64,000 bases of DNA, from positions 3,782,001-3,846,000 of the forward strand of contig NZ_CP113343.1 in assembly GCF_026683955.1 (NCBI RefSeq), in the 5' to 3' direction. Both the position numbers and the translations under genes were made by a program. The DNA comes from Arthrobacter sp. MMS18-M83 (GTDB lineage: Bacteria > Actinomycetota > Actinomycetes > Actinomycetales > Micrococcaceae). The notes beneath the pieces are model-generated. The model saw only the letters and a program-made list of their open reading frames with translations. It had not been told where the DNA came from and made no database searches. Shown in pieces: positions 53,589-61,896 of this stretch. How positions within the stretch are numbered: the stretch's first letter is position 1; every line of letters starts with the position of its first letter.

Positions 53589-54980
53589 TCAGTCGGTGGC
53601 GTGGGCGCTGAGCGGTGTTGTCGCCGTCGGGCCTGAATTTGACGGCGACTGCTGCTCCAGCGGGTCCGCGATCACGTCCATTTCGCGTGCGTTGGGAAGC
53701 CCGAATCGAGCTACTAAGATCCCGATGACGGCGAAGACGATCACATAGTAGGACGGTGCTGTGGCGCCGAAGTTGGCAGAAAGGTACGTGGCGACGAAGG
53801 GGACAGTTCCGCCGAATACCGAGAAGGCAACTGAGTAGGCGAAGCCGCTGGCGCTTGCCCGCACATCCACAGGGAACAGTTCAACGATGGCAATACCGGC
53901 CGAGATCATCGTGGCGTACTGCATCGAGGCGAAGATCCCGAGGCCGATTGCCGCCGGAATCGGCCCCCAGGACATCATGACGAAGGCAGGAAAGACCCAG
54001 ATCGCCAGGCCGACCGAAATCATGATTGCAAACTTCTTTCGTGAGATGCGGTCCACGAGCCGGCCGAAGAGGCTGCAAGCGAGCATGGCGATCACCATGC
54101 CGGAGACAAGCACACCGAGTGCCGTTGCCATGGGTAGCTTCTCGAACTGGACCAAGTGCGTCACCATGTACCCGACTGTGAGGTAGCCGGCGACGGCCTG
54201 AAGTGCCACCCAGCAGAAGAGAATGAAGAGTTCCTTCGGCACACTGCGAAAGGCCTGGATCAGTGGCGCATGCCGGTGGCCAGCTGCGGCGTTGATGACC
54301 GCGGATTCCTTCGCGGCCTCCTTGAACGCTTCCGACTCGTCGATATGAAGGCGAAGATAGAGGCCCACGATACCAAGGGGCACCGCGACGAAGAACGGAA
54401 GCCGCCACCCCCAGGCCGTAAGGGCTTCGGCAGAAAGAACGGAGGTGGTAATCATTGCCAGAAGGGCGGCGCTGGCTGCGCCCGCGATGGAGGAAACGAT
54501 GAGTGGCGCTGTATTCCGGCCGCGCCGGCCTGCAGGTGAATGCTCGACGACAAGCACGAAGGCGCCCGTTGATTCGCCGCCGACAGAAAAGCCTTGCAAA
54601 AGGCGGCAGACCAGAAGGAGCGCCGGGGCGAGCACGCCCACGGTTGCGTAGGTGGGCAGCAGGCCGAGGATTGTTGTGGAGACACTCATGAGCAGCAAGG
54701 CAAGGATCAACTGGCGCTTGCGTCCGAGACGGTCGCCAATGTGTCCGAATACGACCCCGCCGACGGGCCTGATGAGGAAGGCCACGCCAAAAACGGCGAA
54801 GGTGGAGAGCAATCCTGCCACTGGGTCGACGGTCGGGAAGAACAGCTTTGCGATGGTGACGGCGAAGTAGGCGTAGAGGGCGTTGTCGAAGTACTCGATG
54901 AAGTTGCCGATCGCGCCGGCCCTGCGGACTTTTCGCATGCGGGCGAGCTCGGATGGGGCAGGAGAATGGGTTGTTGCCAT
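53589..54980 (-). CDS. MFS transporter, MHS type
   Basis: A 463-residue 12-helix transporter with AGAIGNFIEYFDNALYAYF in helix 1 and GHIGDRLGRKRQLI after helix 2. It is clearly related to the transporter at 36115-37482, with similar C-termini (FGLPNAREMDV against FGIPNAREMAV). It probably imports a second organic acid or the same substrate. A GntR-type site lies about 140 bases upstream. Confidence 0.9.
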   Translation of the reverse strand: MATTHSPAPSELARMRKVRRAGAIGNFIEYFDNALYAYFAVTIAKLFFPTVDPVAGLLSTFAVFGVAFLIRPVGGVVFGHIGDRLGRKRQLILALLLMSVSTTILGLLPTYATVGVLAPALLLVCRLLQGFSVGGESTGAFVLVVEHSPAGRRGRNTAPLIVSSIAGAASAALLAMITTSVLSAEALTAWGWRLPFFVAVPLGIVGLYLRLHIDESEAFKEAAKESAVINAAAGHRHAPLIQAFRSVPKELFILFCWVALQAVAGYLTVGYMVTHLVQFEKLPMATALGVLVSGMVIAMLACSLFGRLVDRISRKKFAIMISVGLAIWVFPAFVMMSWGPIPAAIGLGIFASMQYATMISAGIAIVELFPVDVRASASGFAYSVAFSVFGGTVPFVATYLSANFGATAPSYYVIVFAVIGILVARFGLPNAREMDVIADPLEQQSPSNSGPTATTPLSAHATD

Positions 54981-55117
54981 GTTGGGTTCCCCTCAGGTGA
55001 TGTGGTGTCGGCTGGGCTCCGGGTCATCCGGAGAGGCCGCCTTTCTGGGTTTCGTACATCGAGAGGAGCACCGTTGCCCGTCACGCTGTGCGAGGTATTA
55101 CAACTCTAAAAGTCAAT

Positions 55118-55128
55118 TGGTATGACCT
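55118..55128. promoter_or_regulatory. GntR-type operator before the second MHS transporter gene
   Basis: TGGTATGACCT, an imperfect copy of the island operator, between the transporter start and the cytochrome b gene. Confidence 0.5.
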
Positions 55129-55206
55129 TTATCACATTCAACGTACTGCTGGCTGGATTGTCAACCCTTTTCGGGCGATCCTTTCTTGGTTCATCAACGA
55201 CCCCTG

Positions 55207-56154
55207 CTAGCGGCCGACTTTTCCCATCAAAGACGCGATCGGACGAAGGAAGAGTGGCCGCGCCAAGAACCAGCTGCCAACGATGACCACGAGCGAGGCG
55301 GCGAATAGTGCGAAACCCAACCAGCCGTCGTCGTCCGCTGCTGCGTACATGTGGTTAAGGTTTCGCAATGCTCCGGTGCAGAGTACGAGCGTCACGTGCA
55401 CTGCGATGAAAACGACGAAGTAGATCATCACGGGAAAATGGAGCCTCCTGGCAAGTTCGATGGGGTAGGCCTTGTTCAATCTTGGCGAGCGCGGCCAGGC
55501 ATTGGACATGCGGAGTCCGGACAGGAAGGCCAGTGGTGCTGCGATGAACACCGTGGCGAAATAGCTCAACAATTGCAGGCTGTTGTAGTTGTTCCAGCCA
55601 TTTTCCAGGGGCCAGTCCAGGGAGGTGTATTGGAGCACGGCGGATAGGGCGTTTGGCAGTACGTCCCATGATGTGGGGACGACGCGCATCCATTGACCGG
55701 TCGCAAGGAGCAGCACGAGGAACGTGGCGCCGTTGAGTATCCAGAGTGCGTCCAGCGTCAGGTGAAGCCAGAGATCCAAGCTGATCTTCTTTGGCGGACC
55801 CGACGTCTTGATGAGCCCGTTGTTTTTGCGGGTCCAGTAGGCGGAAGGGCGTTGCGTAGTTCGGACCTGCCAGCCGGTTCGAATGATCAGCACCATAAAG
55901 AACACGTTGAGGAAGTGCTGGAAATTGAGCCAGGGTGGCAGTCCTGAGGGGGCGTCCATGCGGACGCTGCCATATCCCGGGTATTCAACTATGAACGCGT
56001 GGACTGCTGGCAATGAGACGAGCCAGCGTGCAAAGACGATGATTACTGCGAGGCTCCCGATGGCGGCAATTGTGATGGCAACGAACCTCAACAATTGACT
56101 CTTCTGGCTAGGTTTTTCCGGGCGTTGGGGCTTGTCCGGGGCGAGCGTCGACAT
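55207..56154 (-). CDS. Membrane cytochrome b (b561-like) protein
   Basis: A 315-residue membrane protein with about six hydrophobic helices. His residues in NFQHFLN, LWLHLTLD, RRLHFPV and IAVHVTL lie in four different helices and could hold two hemes, as in the cytochrome b/b6 and b561 domain families. It may pass electrons between the quinone pool and a partner oxidoreductase. The start follows AGGAG, and an island-type operator lies about 100 bases upstream, tying it to the catabolic genes. Confidence 0.75.
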   Translation of the reverse strand: MSTLAPDKPQRPEKPSQKSQLLRFVAITIAAIGSLAVIIVFARWLVSLPAVHAFIVEYPGYGSVRMDAPSGLPPWLNFQHFLNVFFMVLIIRTGWQVRTTQRPSAYWTRKNNGLIKTSGPPKKISLDLWLHLTLDALWILNGATFLVLLLATGQWMRVVPTSWDVLPNALSAVLQYTSLDWPLENGWNNYNSLQLLSYFATVFIAAPLAFLSGLRMSNAWPRSPRLNKAYPIELARRLHFPVMIYFVVFIAVHVTLVLCTGALRNLNHMYAAADDDGWLGFALFAASLVVIVGSWFLARPLFLRPIASLMGKVGR

Positions 56155-56252
56155 CGTCGTCGGCTCCTCTCGTGTGGTGCGGCAGTGCTCTGGGAGCGGG
56201 CGTCTTCACGCTGATGAGTCGAGATTAGACGTCATTCCGCGATAAGGTCAAT

Positions 56253-56263
56253 AGGTAGGACCA
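56253..56263. promoter_or_regulatory. GntR-type operator before the cytochrome b gene
   Basis: AGGTAGGACCA, an imperfect palindrome, the last such site at the right border of the catabolic island. Confidence 0.5.
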
Positions 56264-56721
56264 AATAAATGTTCCTCCTTTGGGTGATTCGACTGGTGAG
56301 TCGAATCGTCGGAAGTAGCCACGGTCCGGTAAGGACAATCGCGGTCGTGTCGGGGCCGGCTCTAGCCCTAGGCAGGCACTCCTGGGCGTCGCCTGGTTCG
56401 TCTCGCCGTTGGGACGTGGGCGGGGTGGCCGTCGTCATGCAGTAGTTCGGTGACAGGATCATGAATGCTCGAGGGAGGTGATCTGGTGATGGAAAGCGTC
56501 CAGACTGTCGCGGCGGATGGGCATCGCGGGCTTCCTGCCGGACTGAATGCGGGCAATTGCGATGTGCCCCGGTTGAGCTCGGCAAAGAGCTGCGAGGGCA
56601 CAGAAAAGAAGGTGTGTACAACGTACACACCTTGGGGTGTCGGACTGGGCCGTACCCGTGCCGGAATGGCTCGTATTCAGTATGTTTTCGGGAGAGGGGC
56701 GGATTTTCAAGGGCGGGAATG

Positions 56722-56744
56722 CGGTTCGAGTCCCACCTCGGGCA
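56722..56744 (+). pseudogene. tRNA 3'-end remnant (T-loop and acceptor strand)
   Basis: The segment starts GGTTCGAGTCCCACC and continues into CTCGGGC plus AC, which is the T-loop, 3' T-stem strand and acceptor strand of a Leu-type tRNA. The 5' T-stem strand (TGCGG) does not pair with it and no anticodon arm is found upstream, so the tRNA is not intact. Such 3' ends are typical attachment cores of integrative elements. Confidence 0.45.
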
Positions 56745-56751
56745 CGGCATT

Positions 56752-56774
56752 CCCCCTCGTCAGAGGGGGTTTTT
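56752..56774 (+). terminator. Intrinsic terminator after the tRNA remnant
   Basis: CCCCCTC-GTCA-GAGGGGG followed by TTTTT. This is a canonical plus-strand terminator, fitting a former tRNA transcript. Confidence 0.88.
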
Positions 56775-57421
56775 GCTTTAACGTGTCTACAAAGCTTGCG
56801 TTGGCGCGCCTCTGACGCTGGTGGTGCGGCGGGTGCCTGGCCGCCGCGGTGGCCGATTCAGGTGTGTGGGTGGCGGGTTCAGGGTCCTGGCTGGTGGGCC
56901 TTCCGCCTGCTGTGATTGAGTTTTGGGGTCCTCGTTCCGGTTCTGTCGGGTTGGTCGGGGTGGCTAACACCTGTTCATGGTTCGGGGTGCAACATGATGA
57001 ATCCGACGTTGGCGCGGAAGTCTCCGGGGGAGTTACTTCGAGTCCTAAGGGGGAGCTGTCCCTGTTCGTTTGTCCTGCCAAAGGGGGGTGTGGACAGTGT
57101 CCACACTTACGTCAGCTTTATGGAACTGCCTATGGTGGTCCGCCCCTGGGCCTTTTCTATGCATAGGCCCGCACTGCGGGTGCGGGCCGGGGGTACCTGC
57201 CAACACCCCAAACCACCGTGGACACGTCGCTGTCGCACGCGCAGCTAAAACGAGTACCCGGCACTCAAGAGCCGGTCGGTTCCGCAGCCTAGTATCTGCT
57301 CGTGGGCATTTCCACGGAAGATGCTCTCGACGGTAGCTGCGCCAATGCCCCGTACCAGGTGACACCGGGCATTGGCGCGTTACCTTGGCTCCGGTCCACC
57401 GGTCCATGAAAGGCAAAGACA

Positions 57422-58090
57422 ATGAATATTCCCGTGATCCTCGCAGCGGCTGTCCTTGCACTGTCAGGATGTGCCAGCCAGCAGCCAGGCGCGGTGCCCA
57501 GCACTCCGAGCAACAGCCGTCCTGCACCGACACCCTCGACCGTAATCACGACGCCCCGGTCGGCCCCTCAGCCGCCCGTTCAGCAGCCGACCCCACAGCC
57601 GCCTGCCGGGCTGCGGTTCGTGCATTCGCCGGGCGTTGTCGCGTGGGACGAGCATCTGCAGCCCGGCCAGTGCGCAGCCAAGGTCATAGACGCCGCGGCA
57701 GGCCTCGTGCTGCCGGATCCGGCCTGCACACCCGGCGCCGTTGATCCGGACGTGACGACAGCGACGCTGCAGACAACCATCTGCAAGACGGGGTATACGG
57801 CCACGGTGCGGCCACCCGCGTCGGAAACGAACAAATTCAAGGCCGCCGCGCTGGCGGCATACGGCATGGCCGCCGATCCATCCATTGAGCTGGACCACCT
57901 GATCCCGCTTGAGCTTGGCGGGGCCAACTCGGCATCAAACCTGTGGCCTGAGATGAACCGTGCCGGGGCAACCGGGACCACAAACCCGAAGGACGCCCTG
58001 GAAAACCGGCTCCACATGGCCGTGTGCTCCGGGGCATTGACGCTTGAAACAGCACAGCAGATCATCCTCGACTGGGCGCATAATCTCTAG
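57422..58090 (+). CDS. Secreted lipoprotein with HNH endonuclease domain
   Basis: A 222-residue protein. A signal sequence ends in a lipobox (LALSGC, Cys17), followed by a Pro/Thr/Ser-rich linker (about 20-62) suited to crossing the cell wall. The C-terminal HNH-type core reads DHLIPLELGG (Asp158-His159) with NLWPE at 173-177. It would be an exported, membrane-anchored nuclease, perhaps for DNA uptake, nutrition or competition; the exact role is not known. The promoter region holds a strong 12-base stem. Confidence 0.82.
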   Translation: MNIPVILAAAVLALSGCASQQPGAVPSTPSNSRPAPTPSTVITTPRSAPQPPVQQPTPQPPAGLRFVHSPGVVAWDEHLQPGQCAAKVIDAAAGLVLPDPACTPGAVDPDVTTATLQTTICKTGYTATVRPPASETNKFKAAALAAYGMAADPSIELDHLIPLELGGANSASNLWPEMNRAGATGTTNPKDALENRLHMAVCSGALTLETAQQIILDWAHNL

Positions 58091-58207
58091 AACGACAAAA
58101 GAAGCCAGGAGAAGCGTGCGCGGTGCAGCTTGGGGATATCGACTTCCTGTGCCGTACCTTGGCCGTCGGGGGCATTGGAACACATGGCAGCCACGCCGGA
58201 TGACAGC

Positions 58208-58978
58208 CTAACGATGCGGTTCAGTCGGGCCCTTCGCCGGACCCGTTTCCATGAGGGTGGTTAGTCGTCCCACTTGCTCGGAAAGCCGCTGGATTTCGAG
58301 TCGAAGGGGTTCTTCCGCTTTCACGGTCGCGCTGGCGGCACCCACCGACACCTGCTCCACCAGCCATGAAGCTACCGATGCAGTTATCACTCCGAGGACT
58401 GCGATGCCGCAGACCATGAGGCCGGCCGCCACGCATCGACCGGTGAAAGTAACGGGATAGCGGTCCCCGTAACCAACAGTGGTGATGGTCACCAGCGCCC
58501 ACCACAGGGCGTCACCGAAATTACGGATGTTCGCGCCGTCGGCATTTTCTTCGGCGTCGAGAACGGCCAGCGCTCCGCAATATGTCAGCAGAAAGGCGGA
58601 GCCCAGGACGTAGGTGACAATCCGTCCTCTGAGCGCGTTCCCGGCTGTCTTGTGGAGGACACGCAATAGGGTCACCAACCGGAGTAGGCGCAAGGGCCGC
58701 AGGACTGGCAGGGCGAGGATCACGAGCTCGTGAATGTTCCGGACGAACCACCGCCGGCGATCCGCAGCCAGATAGAGGTTTGCGGCATAGTCGACGGCAA
58801 ACACAGCCCAGGTAGCCCAGATGATGACGTCCACGAACACCGTTTCCGGACCGGACGGGTTGGCTATCACCTGGACTGAATAGGCGGCAAGGAAAAGAAC
58901 TGCGGCCGCGACGAGAGGCCATTCGGCGGTACGGCGCCATTTCTCTTGACTCATGCGGCCGATACTAGACGGCCGCAT
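58208..58978 (-). CDS. Voltage-gated-type potassium channel
   Basis: A 256-residue ion channel. The selectivity filter TVGYGD is at 167-172 between two helices, and an Arg-rich S4-like helix (RPLRLLRLVTLLR, 94-106) precedes it. The C-terminal tail forms a short coiled coil (about 222-245). It resembles KvAP-like bacterial K+ channels. Start sites at 58978 and 58954 are both possible, neither with a clear ribosome site. It is convergent with the HNH lipoprotein gene. Confidence 0.87.
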   Translation of the reverse strand: MRPSSIGRMSQEKWRRTAEWPLVAAAVLFLAAYSVQVIANPSGPETVFVDVIIWATWAVFAVDYAANLYLAADRRRWFVRNIHELVILALPVLRPLRLLRLVTLLRVLHKTAGNALRGRIVTYVLGSAFLLTYCGALAVLDAEENADGANIRNFGDALWWALVTITTVGYGDRYPVTFTGRCVAAGLMVCGIAVLGVITASVASWLVEQVSVGAASATVKAEEPLRLEIQRLSEQVGRLTTLMETGPAKGPTEPHR

Positions 58979-59349
58979 CGCCTCTGTCAGTCACAGGAGC
59001 TCGAGGACGTGTTACGGAGATGCACTAATTTCCGGGCCACACGAAGCCTCGTGAGGTGTCACGCGAACGATCTTTTAGCGGACCGGACGGGAGTTCATTG
59101 CCCGGGTAGGTGTAACCCGGCCCATCCCTCAAGACATAGACGCTGACGGAGAACACTAGAGCTTCGGATATATGCCGTCGCGAGTTGTTACTACTTGTCT
59201 CCCAGCGGTCGCGATGGACCTGCCGGCCTTCCTTGAGCGCGTCAGGCTCGGTCATAATTCGCTGAGATTCGATGATCCGCTTTACGGTGGCTGCGTACCA
59301 AGCTTTGGCGGGCGTTGCCGAACACGAACCCGTCGGGGGGATTCCAGGC

Positions 59350-59951
59350 TCAGGCGTTGAGGTACACGCCGCGGGCCGTATCTGCCTTTCGGAGCGTTTG
59401 AATGGTCCCGGTGGACCACACCTTGCCGCCCGCGGGCCGACGGCACTCCTTCTGCAGTTAACCGAGCTGCTATTCCGGCGATGGTCATCCCGGCGCCGCG
59501 CATGTCCACAACGCGGCGGACCAGCTGGGGGTCGAGGGTGCGGGGCCGGCCTACGTGCTTTTTCCTTGGCAACCTCAGCGAGCGCTTCTTTTGTGCGCTG
59601 GCGGATCATTCCGCGTTCAAACTCGGCCATGGAAGCAAGGACGTTGGCCAGCATGCCGCCGGTTACAGTGCTGGTATCGCTTGAAAGATCCAGGAGTGCG
59701 ATGCTCCAGTGTTTGCGATCTGCCATGGGCATGATGCCGGAGAAGTCGCCGACGCTGCGGCTGACGCGGTCGAGACGCACTGCCATGAGGATCTGCGCCT
59801 TGCCGGTGTTGAGCATCGTCAACGCCTCCTGCAGGGCAGAGCAGTCAGTGTTCTTGGCCGAATAGCCCTCGTCCGTCTTTGCTACGAGATCCCATCCGCG
59901 CCCTTCAGATTCTGCACTGAGCGTCGCGACCTGGAGTTCGGATCTCCTCAT
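59350..59951 (-). pseudogene. Serine recombinase (resolvase/invertase), frameshifted
   Basis: Parts of a serine recombinase are found in three frames. The first holds the catalytic-domain end (ILMAVRLDRVSRSVGDFSGIM; MAEFERGMIRQRTKEAL). The second, from about 59565, holds the HTH region (VGRPRTLDPQLVRRVVDMRGAG). The third, from about 59425, holds the tail (TIQTLRKADTARGVYLNA, stop at 59352-59350). The N-terminal ~30 residues with the catalytic Ser are not found. The gene is dead. Confidence 0.85.
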
Positions 59952-59981
59952 CCCAAGTCTCGTTGGTACTGGTTTGGTACC

Positions 59982-60057
59982 ATGGGTATGGTCATGAATC
60001 TGCGCGTTCCCGAAGACCTCGACCGCCGTCTCGATGAGCTTGCCGCCCAGGAGTCAA
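59982..60057 (+). pseudogene. Ribbon-helix-helix antitoxin, 5' remnant
   Basis: The ATG at 59982 begins MGMVMNLRVPEDLDRRLDEL, the strand and first helix of a CopG/Arc-type antitoxin. The family pattern stops after about 25 residues (AAQESMS) and the following residues are unrelated. Repeats around the start (GGTACTGG, GGTACCATGG) may be the old operator. No toxin gene is found downstream. Confidence 0.6.
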
Positions 60058-60722
60058 TGAGTTGTGCAGCGGACGACCCGGAGCCCCCAAAGTCAGCGCG
60101 CTCCCCGACGGCTGGCTGGTTCCGGACCGTCGGGGACGGCAAATCTGGTCCATACGGTCGAAGAGCTGTGGGCCGGCGTGATCGCCTGTTTCACCGACGG
60201 GGCCCCTCTTCGGGGCCTTCTAAAGGACCAGCTTTCCTATGCAGCTGATCCGGAGAACGCCGGACTGCCGGCGCGCACAGCCCGTACTGGCATCGGACTT
60301 ACAGCGCTAGCAGTACAGTTCATTTAGCCAATGTGTCCTTGCAGGACGCACGTTCCGGGCTGAACTGGCGCCGTGGTCGCGTGCCATCACGGCCCCGGCT
60401 GTGCGGGGACATCATGTACCTAAGACGGCGGGCAAACCTCATGGCCGCCGCTAACACAGGACCGGTGCCAGCGGAGATGCCTCGTACCCTCCGTCCTTTG
60501 GCCGGGACCAAAGGCTCAGTGGCTCCCGTTCGCGGTTAGGAGGCGATGGGTGAGTGATCGGGTCGCTGTGTAGAGGTCTTGGTAGAGAGCGAATATCTCG
60601 GAGTAGCCCGCGTCTTGGCGCCTGTCATCGGAATGTCCTTACTCATGTGGCGCTTAACTTCATGATCGGCGGTGGGGCCGGTTTCCTCTGCTGGCTGAGC
60701 AATCGGCAGAGGATGACTCGAT
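60058..60722. other. Region without recognisable genes
   Basis: I see no supportable gene between the antitoxin remnant and tal. Short open stretches here show no family pattern, and there is no ribosome site before any of them. It probably continues the decayed segment. Confidence 0.6.
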
Positions 60723-61838
60723 TCAGCGACTCCGTGCAGAGGCTAGGGCGCCCTCGACGTCGGCCAGAAGTTCCTTCCAGCTGGCGACGAACTTGTCCAG
60801 GCCCTCGGATTCGAGGATTGCGACGACGTCGTTGTAGGAGATGCCCAGGCCCTCGAGTGCGTTGAGGACGTTGTTTGCTTCTTCGTAGGTACCGGAGACG
60901 GTGTCACCGGTGACCACGCCGTGGTCGAACGTGGCGTCGAGGGTCTTTTCCGGCATGGTGTTGACCACGCCGGCGGCGACCAGTTCGGTCACGTACAGGG
61001 TGTCCGGGTAGGCCGGGTCCTTGACGCCGGTCGAGGCCCACAGCGGGCGCTGCGGCAGCGCGCCGGCTTCGGCCAGGACTGCCCAGCGCTCGGTGGAGAA
61101 CAGCTCCTCGTAGACCTGGTAGGCGAGGCGGGCGTTGGCAACGCCTGCCTTGCCCTTGAGGGCCTTGGCTTCATCGGTGCCGAGGGCGTTGAGGCGCTTG
61201 TCGATCTCGGAGTCCACGCGGGAGACGAAGAAGGACGCCACGGAGTGGATCTTGGAGAGATCGTGGCCGTTTTCCTTGGCCAGCTCCAGGCCGGACTGGA
61301 AAGCGTTGATGACGGCACGGTAGCGCTCCAGGGAGAAGATCAGGGTCACATTGACGCTGATGCCCTCGGCCAGGGTTGCCGTGATGGCCGCGAGGCCTTC
61401 AAGGGTTGCCGGGATCTTGATGTGGACGTTGTCCTTGTTGACCTTCCTGTACAGGTGCTTGGCCTCGGCGATGGTGCCTTCGGTGTCCCATGCCAGGCGG
61501 GGGTCCACCTCGATGGAGACGCGGCCATCAACACCCTTGCTTGCTGCGGCGACCGGAGCGAAGAGGTCGCAGGCATCTGCGACGTCGGTGGTGGTGATTT
61601 CGAAGACGGTCTCTTCAACCGTGGCGCCCTTGGCGGCCTCTTCGGCAATCACAGCGTCGTAGTCGCTGCCGGAAGTGATGGCGGCATGGAAGATGGACGG
61701 GTTGGTGGTGACACCAACCACATTCTTCTCGTCGATGAGCTTCTGCAGGCTGCCGCTGGACAGGCGTTCCCGGGAAAGGTCATCAAGCCAGATGGACACG
61801 CCGGCGTCGGAGAGCTGCTGGGTGGGAGTCGTAGTCAT
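60723..61838 (-). CDS. tal: Transaldolase
   Basis: A 371-residue transaldolase of the pentose phosphate pathway, moving a dihydroxyacetone unit between sugar phosphates. The Schiff-base Lys141 lies in NVHIKIPAT, and the N-terminal [13 protein letters not shown] (42-54) is a family signature. Length fits the actinobacterial type 2 enzymes. It lies 58 bases downstream of tkt in the same direction, and the start follows AAGGAGATAA. Confidence 0.96.
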   Translation of the reverse strand: MTTTPTQQLSDAGVSIWLDDLSRERLSSGSLQKLIDEKNVVGVTTNPSIFHAAITSGSDYDAVIAEEAAKGATVEETVFEITTTDVADACDLFAPVAAASKGVDGRVSIEVDPRLAWDTEGTIAEAKHLYRKVNKDNVHIKIPATLEGLAAITATLAEGISVNVTLIFSLERYRAVINAFQSGLELAKENGHDLSKIHSVASFFVSRVDSEIDKRLNALGTDEAKALKGKAGVANARLAYQVYEELFSTERWAVLAEAGALPQRPLWASTGVKDPAYPDTLYVTELVAAGVVNTMPEKTLDATFDHGVVTGDTVSGTYEEANNVLNALEGLGISYNDVVAILESEGLDKFVASWKELLADVEGALASARSR

Positions 61839-61896
61839 TTTCTTTTATCTCCTTGAAAATCTATTCGTTGCAGTCGAATTCGTCTCAGGCGCGTGT

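Larger units (their letters stand above)
56264..57421. other. Gene-poor region with palindromes and tRNA remnant
   Basis: No convincing protein gene. It holds a perfect 25-base palindrome at 56609-56633 (AAGGTGTGTAC-AAC-GTACACACCTT), a tRNA 3'-end-like segment at 56722-56744, a terminator, a perfect 19-base palindrome at 57088-57106 (GTGTGGACA-G-TGTCCACAC), and a 12-base stem at 57339-57350 with 57367-57378, 43 bases before the HNH lipoprotein gene. The base composition and scattered signals look like a decayed insertion zone. Confidence 0.6.

Noticed and set aside
56640..56744. A complete tRNA gene
   Set aside because: CCGTGCC can pair with GGCACGG around the segment, but no anticodon arm can be drawn and the T-stem does not pair, so only a 3' remnant is reported.
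56232..56750. A 172-residue minus-strand reading frame beginning in the tRNA-like segment
   Set aside because: Its first residues (PRWDSN type) are what the antisense of a tRNA 3' end gives. It has no ribosome site, runs through the palindrome and shows no family pattern.
56849..57166. A 105-residue plus-strand protein
   Set aside because: No ribosome site, unusual Gly/Trp content, and the 57088-57106 palindrome lies inside it.
59025..59951. A 308-residue recombinase
   Set aside because: Only the first ~130 residues belong to the family; the rest is out of frame. The family sequence continues in two other frames, so it is listed as a pseudogene.
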